In this document: piece by piece, positions 14,517 through 22,454 of the stretch
Numbering within the stretch: the stretch's first letter is position 1
How the letters are laid out: every line of letters begins with the position of its first letter
Origin: Candidatus Binatia bacterium
Lineage (GTDB): Bacteria > Desulfobacterota > Binatia > HRBIN30
DNA: 37,349 bases
Assembly (NCBI GenBank): GCA_023150935.1
Contig: JAKLJW010000042.1
Span: 1 to 37,349 of the forward strand
Direction: 5' to 3'
Made by a program: the position numbers and the translations under genes
The notes under the pieces: generated by a model
What the model was told of the DNA's origin: nothing
Seen by the model: only the letters and a program-made list of their open reading frames with translations
The model's database searches: none

Positions 14517-15662
14517 ATGTTTCGTCGGGCCCTTCAGCTTCCGCCCGCCGGCCGCGCGACCTTCTTTCTGTGGGGACCACGGCAGACCGGCAAGACCACG
14601 CTCCTGCGCGCCACGTACCCGGACGCCTTCTGGGTCGATCTCTTGAAGGCCGACGAGTACCGGCGGTACCTCCAGAACCCGGAGCGACTCCGGGAAGAGC
14701 TGGCCCTGGTCTCGCCGCAGCAGGTGGTCATCGACGAGGTGCAGAAGGTGCCGGCACTGCTCGACGAGGTACACGGCCTCCACGAGAGTCGGGGCCTGCG
14801 GTTTGCGCTCTGCGGGTCCAGCGCCCGCAAGGTGCGGCGGGGTGGGGCGAACCTCCTCGGGGGGCGCGGCCTGCGCTTCGAGCTCCACGGACTGACGGCT
14901 GCGGAACTGGGCACGAGCTTCGATCTCGATCGGCTGCTCAACCACGGCTATCTGCCACGCATGGTCGCCGCCGCCACGCCGGTGCCCCTCCTCGACGCGT
15001 ACGTCGCCGACTACCTGAGAGAGGAGATCGCGGCCGAGGGTCTGGTTCGCAACCTGCCGGCGTTCTCCACCTTCCTCGACGTGGCGTCGTTCTCGGATAC
15101 CGAGTTGGTGAGCTTCGCCAGCATCGCCCGCGACTGCGGGGTCTCGCCGCCAGCGATCCGGGGCTACTTCGAGATTCTCGTCGACACCTTGCTCGGTCGG
15201 TGGCTTCCCGCCTACACGAAGCGGCCCAAACGCCGCGTCATCGCCGCCTCGAAGTTCTACTTCGCTGATGTCGGCGTGGTAAACCAGCTGGCTCGGCGCG
15301 GCACGATTCAACGGCGCTCCGAGCTCTTCGGGAAGGCGTTCGAGAACTGGGTTTTCCACGAACTGTGCGCCCACGACGCGTACCGTGGCACGCGGGCGGC
15401 GTTCTCGTATTGGCGGCTGGCGAGCGGGATCGAAGTCGACTTCATCGTGAACGATCTGGCTGTCGCCATCGAGGCCAAAGGGACGGCCAACGTCACGGCG
15501 GACCACCTCCGCGGCCTGCGCGAGCTCGCCAGAGATCACCCCCGCACGGGCCGCCGCATCGTCGTGTGCCTGGAAGCGCGTCCGCGCCGCACCGACGACG
15601 GCGTCGAGGTGCTGCCCGCCGCCGAATTCTGTCGACAGCTGGCCGCCGGCGCGCTGTTTTGA
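14517..15662 (+). CDS. AAA ATPase with DUF4143 / PD-(D/E)xK C-terminal domain
   Basis: The 381-residue protein belongs to the large family of AAA_14 plus DUF4143 ATPases, which are common in bacterial and archaeal accessory DNA and largely of unknown role. Walker A is GPRQTGKTT (20-28), Walker B VVIDEVQK (Asp73/Glu74), followed by sensor FALCGSSARK. The C-terminal domain includes FYFADVGVVNQL, FENWVFHEL and a PD-(D/E)xK-like EVDFIV...AIEAKG (Asp308, Glu319, Lys321) with all three positions retained. Length is typical. The ATG at 14517 has only a weak upstream purine run. It stands alone between two direct-repeat copies, so it may have been brought in as a unit. Confidence 0.88.
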   Translation: MFRRALQLPPAGRATFFLWGPRQTGKTTLLRATYPDAFWVDLLKADEYRRYLQNPERLREELALVSPQQVVIDEVQKVPALLDEVHGLHESRGLRFALCGSSARKVRRGGANLLGGRGLRFELHGLTAAELGTSFDLDRLLNHGYLPRMVAAATPVPLLDAYVADYLREEIAAEGLVRNLPAFSTFLDVASFSDTELVSFASIARDCGVSPPAIRGYFEILVDTLLGRWLPAYTKRPKRRVIAASKFYFADVGVVNQLARRGTIQRRSELFGKAFENWVFHELCAHDAYRGTRAAFSYWRLASGIEVDFIVNDLAVAIEAKGTANVTADHLRGLRELARDHPRTGRRIVVCLEARPRRTDDGVEVLPAAEFCRQLAAGALF

Positions 15663-15840
15663 TCGCTGCGAAGACGGGCCGCCCCAGTCGGACCACGGAC
15701 CACGGCTCGATGGCGGAGCACTGCGGGACAACGCCCCCCCCCACCGGGACGGTAGCGGGAACACGTTGGCCGCCCACCCGACCGGGGCTACGAATCGCGG
15801 GCGTCCACCTGGGGGGGGCGAGCCACTGTTCGGGACGGGG

Positions 15841-16034
15841 AGTTTGTGAACAAATCTCCTGGCAAGGCGCTGATCCCGTTCGCCCCGCGTAGCGGCCCTT
15901 CTCTCGGGCCGCGTATCGAGGGGCGTTTTGCCAGGCGGATCAGCCGCCTGGCGTCCCTCGATACGCGCCCTGAAAGAACGGGCGCCACTTGGGACGAACG
16001 GCGTGGAGATCCGTCGTGTGATTTTTTCACAAAC
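15841..16034. mobile_element. Fold-back (long-palindrome) MITE-like element, carrying repeat copies F and G
   Basis: Arms of about 95 bp face each other around the 5-base loop atcag. The outer ends are agtttgtgaacaaatc and the near-complement gattttttcacaaact, the middle holds inverted cores (F, 15877-15923; G, 15956-16001), and the inner stem is gccaggcgg/ccgcctggc. The cores are the same dispersed repeat found around zorABCD. No open frame suggests a transposase inside, so mobility would depend on a protein supplied elsewhere. Confidence 0.75.
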
Positions 16035-16050
16035 TCGAGGGGCGACGAGG

Positions 16051-16096
16051 CCGCGGTTGGACCAGGCTGCGGTCCGCGGTTGGACCAGGCTGCGGT
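16051..16096. repeat. 23-bp perfect tandem duplication
   Basis: Two identical units (16051-16073, 16074-16096), each beginning ccgcggttggaccaggctgc, lie between the fold-back element and the 102-bp repeat. Probably a recent slippage event. Confidence 0.9.
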
Positions 16097-16099
16097 CGC

Positions 16100-16201
16100 A
16101 CCAGCGCAGGTGGCTGGAATGACATGGGTTGCGCGGAGATCCAGGGCTGATTTCGAGCTTGCGGCGGCGGTTCTGGGGGCAGAAACACGCCGCAGGGGGT
16201 C
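16100..16201 (+). repeat. 102-bp direct repeat, copy 2
   Basis: Second copy of 14126-14227 in the same orientation with one visible mismatch (gacatgggt for gacaggggt). Near identity implies recent duplication or ongoing conversion. Confidence 0.95.
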
Positions 16202-16286
16202 TGGGCCGCGCGGTGGTCATCATGCGCCCGCACGCGTCCGGCAAGTTGATACCGCGCGTCGTCGGCGCCGAGCAGTTTCTCAAAGG

Positions 16287-16451
16287 CAATGGTTGAGCGG
16301 CGAAACGTCGGACAGCGGGACGATCTGCGTCCTGCCGTGTGTCGAGCCCTGTCGGAGCTATGAGGCCGACCGCAATCGGGACAAGAAGCCGCTCGAGCTG
16401 CACCTCGGCACGCGCCAGTGCCTGCCCCGTCAGATGTTGGTACGGCGATAA
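16287..16451 (+). pseudogene. Fragment of a widespread uncharacterised protein family
   Basis: One frame reads SGTICVLPCVEPCRSYEADR and then NRDKKPLELHLGTRQCL before diverging and stopping. I recall this CVEPC...R..K.LEL...CL motif from a large uncharacterised family of about 500 residues, often near mobile DNA, in which a YHY and a G-F-x-H-x-R-x-Q-T-W-F segment follow. Those later parts are missing, so this is a short internal remnant. Family assignment is from memory of the motif only. Confidence 0.4.
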
Positions 16452-16457
16452 ATCGCG

Positions 16458-16485
16458 GTGACGTCTGGCATCGGGCGTATATACT
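16458..16485 (+). promoter_or_regulatory. Candidate promoter for the ABC transporter gene
   Basis: GTGACG (16458-16463, four of six consensus bases) and TATACT (16480-16485, five of six) are separated by 16 bp. The expected start would give an untranslated leader of about 85 bases. Confidence 0.4.
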
Positions 16486-16575
16486 TACAGTCCCGACCTA
16501 CCGCCAGCCGGTCGGGCATGTGGATGACGGCCGGAAGTGCACGCCGGAACGACCGCATCGGACAGGGGAGGGACC

Positions 16576-18321
16576 GTGCCGCAGGGACGCCACGCCGGCC
16601 ATTTCGATCGACGCTTTGTCCGTCATCTGTTTGGGTTGACGCGGATCTACTGGACCTCGCCCGAGGCGGCGAGGGGCGCTCCGTTGCTCGCGCTATGCGT
16701 CGCCATGGAGCTTGGCCTCGTCTACGCGAACGTTAGGCTGGCGTGGGCGAACGGCCGCGTATTCAACGCCGTACAGAACAAGGCGTGGGCGGAGTTCGTG
16801 CACGCCATCGGGATCTTCCTCGGCGTGGCGCTGGTGGTCGTGTCGATCGCGACCTACCGGATTTACTTCCGGAACATCCTGCAAATTCGCTGGCGGGAGC
16901 AGATGACGCAGTACTTCCTGGGCCGCTGGATGGGGCCGTACGCGTATGGGCATCGCGAATTGCACCATCGCGACACCGACAACCCGGACCAGCGCATTGC
17001 GCAGGACATTCAGAGCTTTGTGGCCAGTGCGCTCGGGTTATCGCTGTCGCTGCTGTCCGCGGTCGCCACGCTGGTGTCGTTTGCCGGCATGCTGTGGACG
17101 TTGTCGGGGACGTGGCCGTTGCGCATCGGGGAACGCGAATTCTGGATACCGGGACTCATGATGTGGGTAGCGATCGCCTACGCGCTGGTCTCGATGTACC
17201 TGACCCACTGGGTTGGTAAGCCGCTGGTCGGCATCAACTTCGACCGCCTCCGCTTCGAGGCTGACTTCCGCTACGGCCTGGTGCGCTTTCGCGATCACAT
17301 CGAGGCCGTCGCACTCGCCCGTGGCGAGGCGGTGGAGCGGCAGACGGCAATGCAGCGCTTCGGTGCGGTTGTCGGGAACTGGTGGGGGCTGATCACAAAG
17401 CAACGGAACCTCGCCTTGCTGACGAGCGGCATCGGCCAGGCGAACGGGCTCGTTCCCTTGCTCGTAGCCGCCCCGGCGTTCTTTGCCGGGCGCATGTCGC
17501 TGGGCGGGGTGACGCAGACCGGGATCGCCTACGGGCAGGTGTCGGGGGCGCTGTCGTGGTTCGTGGATGCGTACCAGGAGATTGCTGCGTGGCGCGCAAG
17601 CATCGAGCGACTGGCTACCTTCAGTGAACTGCTGGACGCTACGCGAACCGAGGTCGAGCGTCCGGACGCCATCCACGTTAAACCGATCGCGGAGAACGAG
17701 TTGCGGCTCGTGGATCTGTCGCTGGCACAGGCCGACGGCAGCGTGTTGACCGGTGAGATGAACGCGACGATGCTTGCGCGCCACCGCGTCGCGCTGCTGG
17801 GTCCGCCGGGTGTCGTCAAGACAGCGTTGTTTCGGGCGATCGCCGGCATCTGGCCATTCGGACACGGGAGCGTGGAGATGGCCGCCACGGCGCGTGCGCA
17901 CTTCCTCGCCAACCGGCCGTATCTGCCTTTGGGGACGTTACGGGAAGCGGTCTCCTACCCCGATCCCGCCGGTACGTACACGGACGCGGCGATTCGGGAA
18001 GTGTTGGATCTCTTCGATCTCGGAGCTCTCGCGGACCGTTTGGACAAGGCGGGGTCGTGGGATCAGCAGCTCTCCGGCGACGAACAGCAGCGGTTGATGT
18101 TCGCGCGCGCTGTGCTTCATGCGCCGGACTGGTTGATAACTGACGACGCAACAGCGGCGCTCGATGATGCGACCGAGCGCCGTATTTACGAGGTGCTCGG
18201 CCGCCGCCTCCCGAATGCGACGGTGCTGTCGATCACCAACCGGCCGAGTGTCGCCGAGTACCATCAACGGCGCTGGGTCTTGCAGGTCGACGAGCACGGG
18301 ACGGCGTCTCTCCGGACGTAG
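16576..18321 (+). CDS. SbmA/YddA-like ABC transporter, fused permease and ATPase, with unusual nucleotide-binding motifs
   Basis: The 581-residue protein matches the ABC 'half transporter' family related to SbmA/BacA, YddA and ABCD, linked to uptake of peptides, B12 or fatty-acyl compounds. The permease part (about 1-330) has five or six helices and the family motif HHRDTDNPDQRIAQDI. The ATPase part has departures from consensus: Walker A GPPGVVKT (409-416) with Val-Val before Lys, signature LSGDEQQ (499-505), and Walker B WLITDDATAALD (519-530) with Asp524 where the catalytic Glu normally sits. Start GTG 16576 follows a strong GGGGAGGG site. It is a monocistronic gene. The motif changes may mean slow or non-hydrolysing ATPase activity. 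Confidence 0.87.
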   Translation: MPQGRHAGHFDRRFVRHLFGLTRIYWTSPEAARGAPLLALCVAMELGLVYANVRLAWANGRVFNAVQNKAWAEFVHAIGIFLGVALVVVSIATYRIYFRNILQIRWREQMTQYFLGRWMGPYAYGHRELHHRDTDNPDQRIAQDIQSFVASALGLSLSLLSAVATLVSFAGMLWTLSGTWPLRIGEREFWIPGLMMWVAIAYALVSMYLTHWVGKPLVGINFDRLRFEADFRYGLVRFRDHIEAVALARGEAVERQTAMQRFGAVVGNWWGLITKQRNLALLTSGIGQANGLVPLLVAAPAFFAGRMSLGGVTQTGIAYGQVSGALSWFVDAYQEIAAWRASIERLATFSELLDATRTEVERPDAIHVKPIAENELRLVDLSLAQADGSVLTGEMNATMLARHRVALLGPPGVVKTALFRAIAGIWPFGHGSVEMAATARAHFLANRPYLPLGTLREAVSYPDPAGTYTDAAIREVLDLFDLGALADRLDKAGSWDQQLSGDEQQRLMFARAVLHAPDWLITDDATAALDDATERRIYEVLGRRLPNATVLSITNRPSVAEYHQRRWVLQVDEHGTASLRT

Positions 18322-18813
18322 CGCCGGAGGGAGCGTGATCGCCGGCCGAGCGCGAAGAGCCGATCGGCTGCCTGCCGGCGTTGTTCCCCGAGCTGGAAGG
18401 GGACGCCGCATGGCAGCGTCTCGTCCAAGACGCGAGGCCTCGCCGCCGGCTCACGGCGCTGCTGGATGAGGTCGAGCAAGCCAATCGAAGCGCGCCCGGC
18501 GCGTTTCCGGAAATGTGCGACACCGAGTTCGATCGACACACGTGACCTCGCGCGTACCGCGCCAGCAGCGCCGCGTCGATGCGTTCGCGCAGCGGCTGCG
18601 GATCGAGTTATTCGCGCCGGGTTGCCACCTCGAAGCGCCCGCGCGCAGCATCGTCGCGCCCGTCGAGCGGGCGCCCCCGTATGAGTGCTCGCTCGCGGAA
18701 GAGGACGAAGGCGCCGTTCAACACGACGACCTCGACGTCGGACCGACGAAACACCAGTATGAGGTCCGAGACCGCGCCTGGATGATTCCCGGCGCAACGG
18801 CGGCGACGAGACC

Positions 18814-18868
18814 GTGCCGTTTGGCACGCGGGAGCGACGAGAGTGTGCCGTTTGGCATGCGGGAGCGA
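18814..18868. repeat. 24-bp unit repeated twice, 31-bp period
   Basis: Units gtgccgtttggca(c/t)gcggg plus agcga lie at 18814-18837 and 18845-18868, separated by 7 bp. They differ at one base. Confidence 0.8.
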
Positions 18869-18983
18869 AAGGACGGGAGCGCCGGGGCGCTGGGCACGCG
18901 TCGTGCTCAACCGAGACGGGCACGGAGGTCCGAGTGCGTCGAACGGTGTTCCTGCTGGTCCTGACGGCGGCGGCCCGGCTGCC

Positions 18984-19176
18984 AACGCGCTCGACCTCGG
19001 CTACCTGCCGAGCCGGGACACGTCCGTCTACTGGAACCGGTCGGGCTCGCCCACCGGCGATGATAGCGGCCTCCAGCCGTGGGCGTACGACGGCCAGACG
19101 GCGCAGCTCGCGGATCTCGCGGGCGGCCAGCTCTACGACGCCGCGCCCGGCTCCTCCTCTTACTCCGAATCTCAGT
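18984..19176 (+). pseudogene. Truncated relative of the downstream lipoprotein's lectin-like segment
   Basis: This frame reads LDLGYLPSRDTSVYWNRSGS, then PTGDDSGLQPWAYDGQTAQL and GGQLY. It aligns with LELGYIPGWGAALSWNQQGS, PTGDMSAFQQWIYDSTTAQL and GSGQLY in the next gene. The fragment has no start or flanking domains of its own and is more GC-rich than the intact gene. It is either a decayed paralogue or a leftover of a tandem duplication. Confidence 0.7.
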
Positions 19177-19266
19177 TACGACCTGTCGTAGTGATTCGCG
19201 ATCTTAATGACCGTACCTCACACTTTGTTGTCCGAGAGCCATTTCCCGCGTATACGAGGTGGAGAC

Positions 19267-21666
19267 ATGCGTGGAGCTATGCTTGGGGATTCAGTGCCGT
19301 CGGGAACATCTCGAACAAAGCGGCAACGGTCTCTGGCGCGAGCCAGCGGCTTGGGAATCACCTTCGCCCTGTTGCTGACAATGACTATTGGTTGTGGCTC
19401 GTCCAATCCGCAGCCAAGTTCCAATATCCATTCGGGATCGCATTTTTCTCCGGTCAAGCCGTTCCTATCGCCCAACACCGTATGGCATCAGCCGGTAAGC
19501 CTCGCCGCGCCGGCGCGCACCGGTATGGGCGTTGTCGGCGCGGGCAATGCAAGCACCCCGGCTCTCGATCACTATTTTTTTCTGGTCAACGGCGTCATGT
19601 CTGACGGCGCCCCCCTACCGACCGGCCAGAACGCGCCGGCCCCCTCGGCAACTCCGATGGTACTTACGGTGAACGGTGTTGCTCCCGAGGGTGCGACCAA
19701 TCCGAACGGGGGCACCGCAGTCGGCCTGACCGTGCTGGGCGCCGGTGTAGGAACCGGTGCCCAGTTGTGGAAGGCGGTCCAGGGACCACAGGCGGGCACT
19801 TTCTACCTCCGCAGCGCGGAGAGCTTTACCGTCAGTCAGACAAACCCGGGCACGTTCAGCATGCTGGGCGGCTACGGTGTGCAACCGGTGGCGCCCCTGG
19901 AACTTGGCTATATCCCCGGCTGGGGTGCGGCGCTGTCCTGGAACCAGCAGGGTTCCCCGACCGGAGACATGAGCGCCTTTCAGCAATGGATCTATGACAG
20001 CACTACGGCACAACTGACCAATCAGCAGGGGAGCGGCCAGCTTTATGCCTCTTCATCGACCGTCGACGTCGCCGCGCAAGCGCCCGCACCCGCTAACCAG
20101 TGGTACGCCTATCCCAATTACTTTCTCGAGCAGGTTGTTAATCAACCCAACTCAAGTCCGCCGTTCCCCGCCCCTACTACCGACAGCGTGGCCGGTACCG
20201 ACGCCGCCGGGGAGCAGGCCGCCTATGACTATCTCAGCAGTCAGATCCTGGGCGCCGCGGTCAATCCGAGCTGTAACTACGAAGGAACTACCTACACCGG
20301 CATCCGCTGCGAGTATAGCAATCTCAACGCCTTGTCGACCCTGACCGAGTGCGCGGCATTGACGTCTTCGCTCAATCCGCCAAAGAAACCGACGTCATAC
20401 AACGGGGTCGCCATTTCCTCCGCTGACTGGACGGCGGTGTATCAGCAAATCCATAATGAATGCCAATACGCGGCAAGCGTGCAGACCATGTTCTCGAACT
20501 TCAACGACATCCTGAACTTTGTTTTTATCGAGAATTCGGATGCCATCTTGCCGCTGGCTATCGATGTCGGAGTGTCAGCTAATCAGAGCCTCAACGTGGT
20601 GCCCATCGAGATCATCGAAGGGATCGTATATACCGCGCTGAGCGCGGTGGGCTCTGTCGCCGGCGGAGGCGGGGGCGCCGCCGTCGGAGCGTTTGCGAAC
20701 CTCATCGAAACGGCCACCGACAGCGCGCTTGCCGCGCAGCCGGCCATCGGTCAACAGATGGCTACGACCGTGGGCAACCTGTACACCGACCTGGGCCAAC
20801 AGTTTCAGGTTTTGCAGCAGCAGGCAAACAATGGCGAGAACGCTATCCTGCAGGACTGGGGTAGGCTTTCGGCGATCGGACCGCTGACTGAAATCAACGG
20901 CTACAACGGGCTGGGTTTGACCAGCGCCGATATTACGGCCATCGAGGCCCAGGCCATTCAGGGCTACAAGGTCGCGGTCATGCAGCTCCTGATGCCGTTG
21001 GAATACAGTCTGTGGGCGTCGTTTGCGAACGCGGGTCCGCCTACCGGGCTGGACACCAGCACCTATAATACCTACAGCTATTCGACGTTCGGTAGTAATA
21101 CCGCGAACAATAACACGGCTAGCTTCAGCACAGATGGTGTTCGGTCGAACACTCCATCGCTGCAGGTTATGCAGACTGACATCTTCGACAACGGCGCCAA
21201 TCCGTTCGAGGTCTTCAACGGGCTCAATGGCTGGGCTGCGCTCACGGTCAATTTCGACAGCGGAGAGAATTGCAGTATCGCCGCAATCACCCTGTTCAAT
21301 GCGACCGCGAACGACTTTACGGTCGGCCTCATACCGTCGGAGGGCACCATCGCCTATCCGGGATGCTCGCAGGTAAGCTGCGAATCTAGCTACGATAGCT
21401 TCGAATTGCGCCCTTACGGCTATTTGACCATGTATGCGGGAGCGAATACCTCAAAGGAACATCTCCAGACAACGGCGAATATCTATCTCGCAGGCGCGCA
21501 AGTTGGATCCCTGTCGGTCGAGGGACAGAATTTTTGCTACGATTCGGCAACAATAAGCGGTACGGCCACTGCGAGCGCCGGCTCCGGCTTCAGCTTTACT
21601 GATGTCGGGACGAAGGTTTCGACCCAATTTGGCGATGGTGGCGTTTGGACCACCATTTATCAATAG
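19267..21666 (+). CDS. Large secreted lipoprotein with a lectin-like QxW segment
   Basis: The 799-residue protein begins with a basic region and a hydrophobic segment ending TIGC (Cys43), a lipoprotein-type signal. Residues about 55-290 are rich in Gly/Pro/Asn and include LELGYIPGW...QQWIYDSTTAQL (QQW at 239-241), which recalls ricin-type QxW repeats. A helical middle region contains a Gly-rich hydrophobic stretch, GSVAGGGGGAAVGAF (about 461-475). The C-terminus has paired Cys residues (about 690-760). I do not recognise the whole family; a surface adhesin or an exported toxin-like protein are both possible. Base composition is visibly lower in GC than its neighbours, suggesting transfer. ATG 19267 follows GAGGTGGAGA. 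Confidence 0.7.
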   Translation: MRGAMLGDSVPSGTSRTKRQRSLARASGLGITFALLLTMTIGCGSSNPQPSSNIHSGSHFSPVKPFLSPNTVWHQPVSLAAPARTGMGVVGAGNASTPALDHYFFLVNGVMSDGAPLPTGQNAPAPSATPMVLTVNGVAPEGATNPNGGTAVGLTVLGAGVGTGAQLWKAVQGPQAGTFYLRSAESFTVSQTNPGTFSMLGGYGVQPVAPLELGYIPGWGAALSWNQQGSPTGDMSAFQQWIYDSTTAQLTNQQGSGQLYASSSTVDVAAQAPAPANQWYAYPNYFLEQVVNQPNSSPPFPAPTTDSVAGTDAAGEQAAYDYLSSQILGAAVNPSCNYEGTTYTGIRCEYSNLNALSTLTECAALTSSLNPPKKPTSYNGVAISSADWTAVYQQIHNECQYAASVQTMFSNFNDILNFVFIENSDAILPLAIDVGVSANQSLNVVPIEIIEGIVYTALSAVGSVAGGGGGAAVGAFANLIETATDSALAAQPAIGQQMATTVGNLYTDLGQQFQVLQQQANNGENAILQDWGRLSAIGPLTEINGYNGLGLTSADITAIEAQAIQGYKVAVMQLLMPLEYSLWASFANAGPPTGLDTSTYNTYSYSTFGSNTANNNTASFSTDGVRSNTPSLQVMQTDIFDNGANPFEVFNGLNGWAALTVNFDSGENCSIAAITLFNATANDFTVGLIPSEGTIAYPGCSQVSCESSYDSFELRPYGYLTMYAGANTSKEHLQTTANIYLAGAQVGSLSVEGQNFCYDSATISGTATASAGSGFSFTDVGTKVSTQFGDGGVWTTIYQ

Positions 21667-21812
21667 AGCTTGGCAATTCCTCGATAGCGCGTCCCGAGGC
21701 GCGGAACGAAACAGGCTTTCACTCGGCGCAGACATGCGGCACGACGCCAGCGCGTCGCCCGAAGCCCCGGTCGTTGCGGGAATGACGGGGCCCGCGCCGG
21801 AGAAGAAGCCGG

Positions 21813-22283
21813 TTACTTGCGGATTTGTTCGGCGAGGTAGTTCTGCTCGCCGGCCTGCTCGATCAGTGTGCGCTGCGCCTCGAGCCAGTGGAGCAGATGT
21901 TCCTCCGAACGGAGCAGGCGTTCGAGGAGTTCCCGGGAGCCGTTGTCGCCGACCTTCACCGTGAGCGCCATCGCCTTGTTGAGCCGCGATATCGCGCCGG
22001 CGACCAGCACGTTGTCGGCCGCAAACTGCGCCGCCACCGTCTGCCCGACCTTCACCTTCGGGGCTCGCTGCACGTCGGGCTTGCCCTGCAGGAACAGGAT
22101 GCGCGCGATCAATTCGTGGGTGTGTTCGAGTTCGTCCGCGGCGTGAGCGGCGCGCTGCTCGGCAAGACGCGCATAGCCCCAGTACGCGCACATGCGCGCG
22201 TGCACGAGGTACTGGTTATGACCGGTGAGCTCCGTGGCGACGAAGTCGTTGAGCGCGTCGATAACTTTGCCGTTTCCCTTCAT
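21813..22283 (-). CDS. Bacterioferritin-like protein with several missing ligands
   Basis: Bacterioferritin stores iron in a 24-mer with a di-iron ferroxidase site and a haem between subunits. The 156-residue product aligns without gaps to my recollection of E. coli Bfr: Glu18, Glu51, His54 and Glu127 are kept, but residue 94 is Val (not Glu), 130 is Leu (not His) and 52 is Leu (not the haem-ligating Met). The C-terminal NYLAEQIRK matches the Bfr end. It may form a cage or a partner subunit without normal ferroxidase activity or haem. ATG 22283 is preceded by GGAGGTGG; 14 further codons upstream have no site. It lies downstream of the S1-domain gene on the same strand. Confidence 0.85.
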   Translation of the reverse strand: MKGNGKVIDALNDFVATELTGHNQYLVHARMCAYWGYARLAEQRAAHAADELEHTHELIARILFLQGKPDVQRAPKVKVGQTVAAQFAADNVLVAGAISRLNKAMALTVKVGDNGSRELLERLLRSEEHLLHWLEAQRTLIEQAGEQNYLAEQIRK

Positions 22284-22454
22284 GTCCACCTCCCGATGGT
22301 CACGGCGCACATAGCCCAATATCACCGGGCGAAGCGAGCCCCAATCGGCCCCCGTCTCCGTGGCGGCATCCTTGACTCAGTGGCGCAGGCACATGTCGCG
22401 CCACGCTGGCCGGGGGCGGTCTCGGCCTTACGGACGCGACCCGGGCGGCAAGGG

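Larger units (their letters stand above)
15663..16575. other. Repeat-rich region between the AAA ATPase and ABC transporter genes
   Basis: It contains, in order, a fold-back element, a 23-bp tandem pair, the second copy of the 102-bp repeat, a decayed gene fragment and a candidate promoter for the ABC transporter. No intact gene is seen. Confidence 0.6.
18322..19266. other. Remnant-filled stretch between the ABC transporter and lipoprotein genes
   Basis: No intact gene is evident. An open frame at 18353-18543 (ending PGAFPEMCDTEFDRHT) has no start codon other than TTG/CTG and looks like a truncated small gene that I cannot identify. Near 18814-18868 is a repeated 24-bp unit, and 18984-19176 resembles part of the following lipoprotein gene. 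Confidence 0.5.

Noticed and set aside
18541..18964. A 149-codon forward frame and a 125-codon reverse frame after the ABC transporter
   Set aside because: No family resemblance, and both run through the 24-bp repeats; not supportable as genes.
22380..22404. 7-bp stem hairpin between the S1-domain and bacterioferritin genes
   Set aside because: Short stem, 11-base loop and no T-run on the coding strand; too weak to call a terminator.
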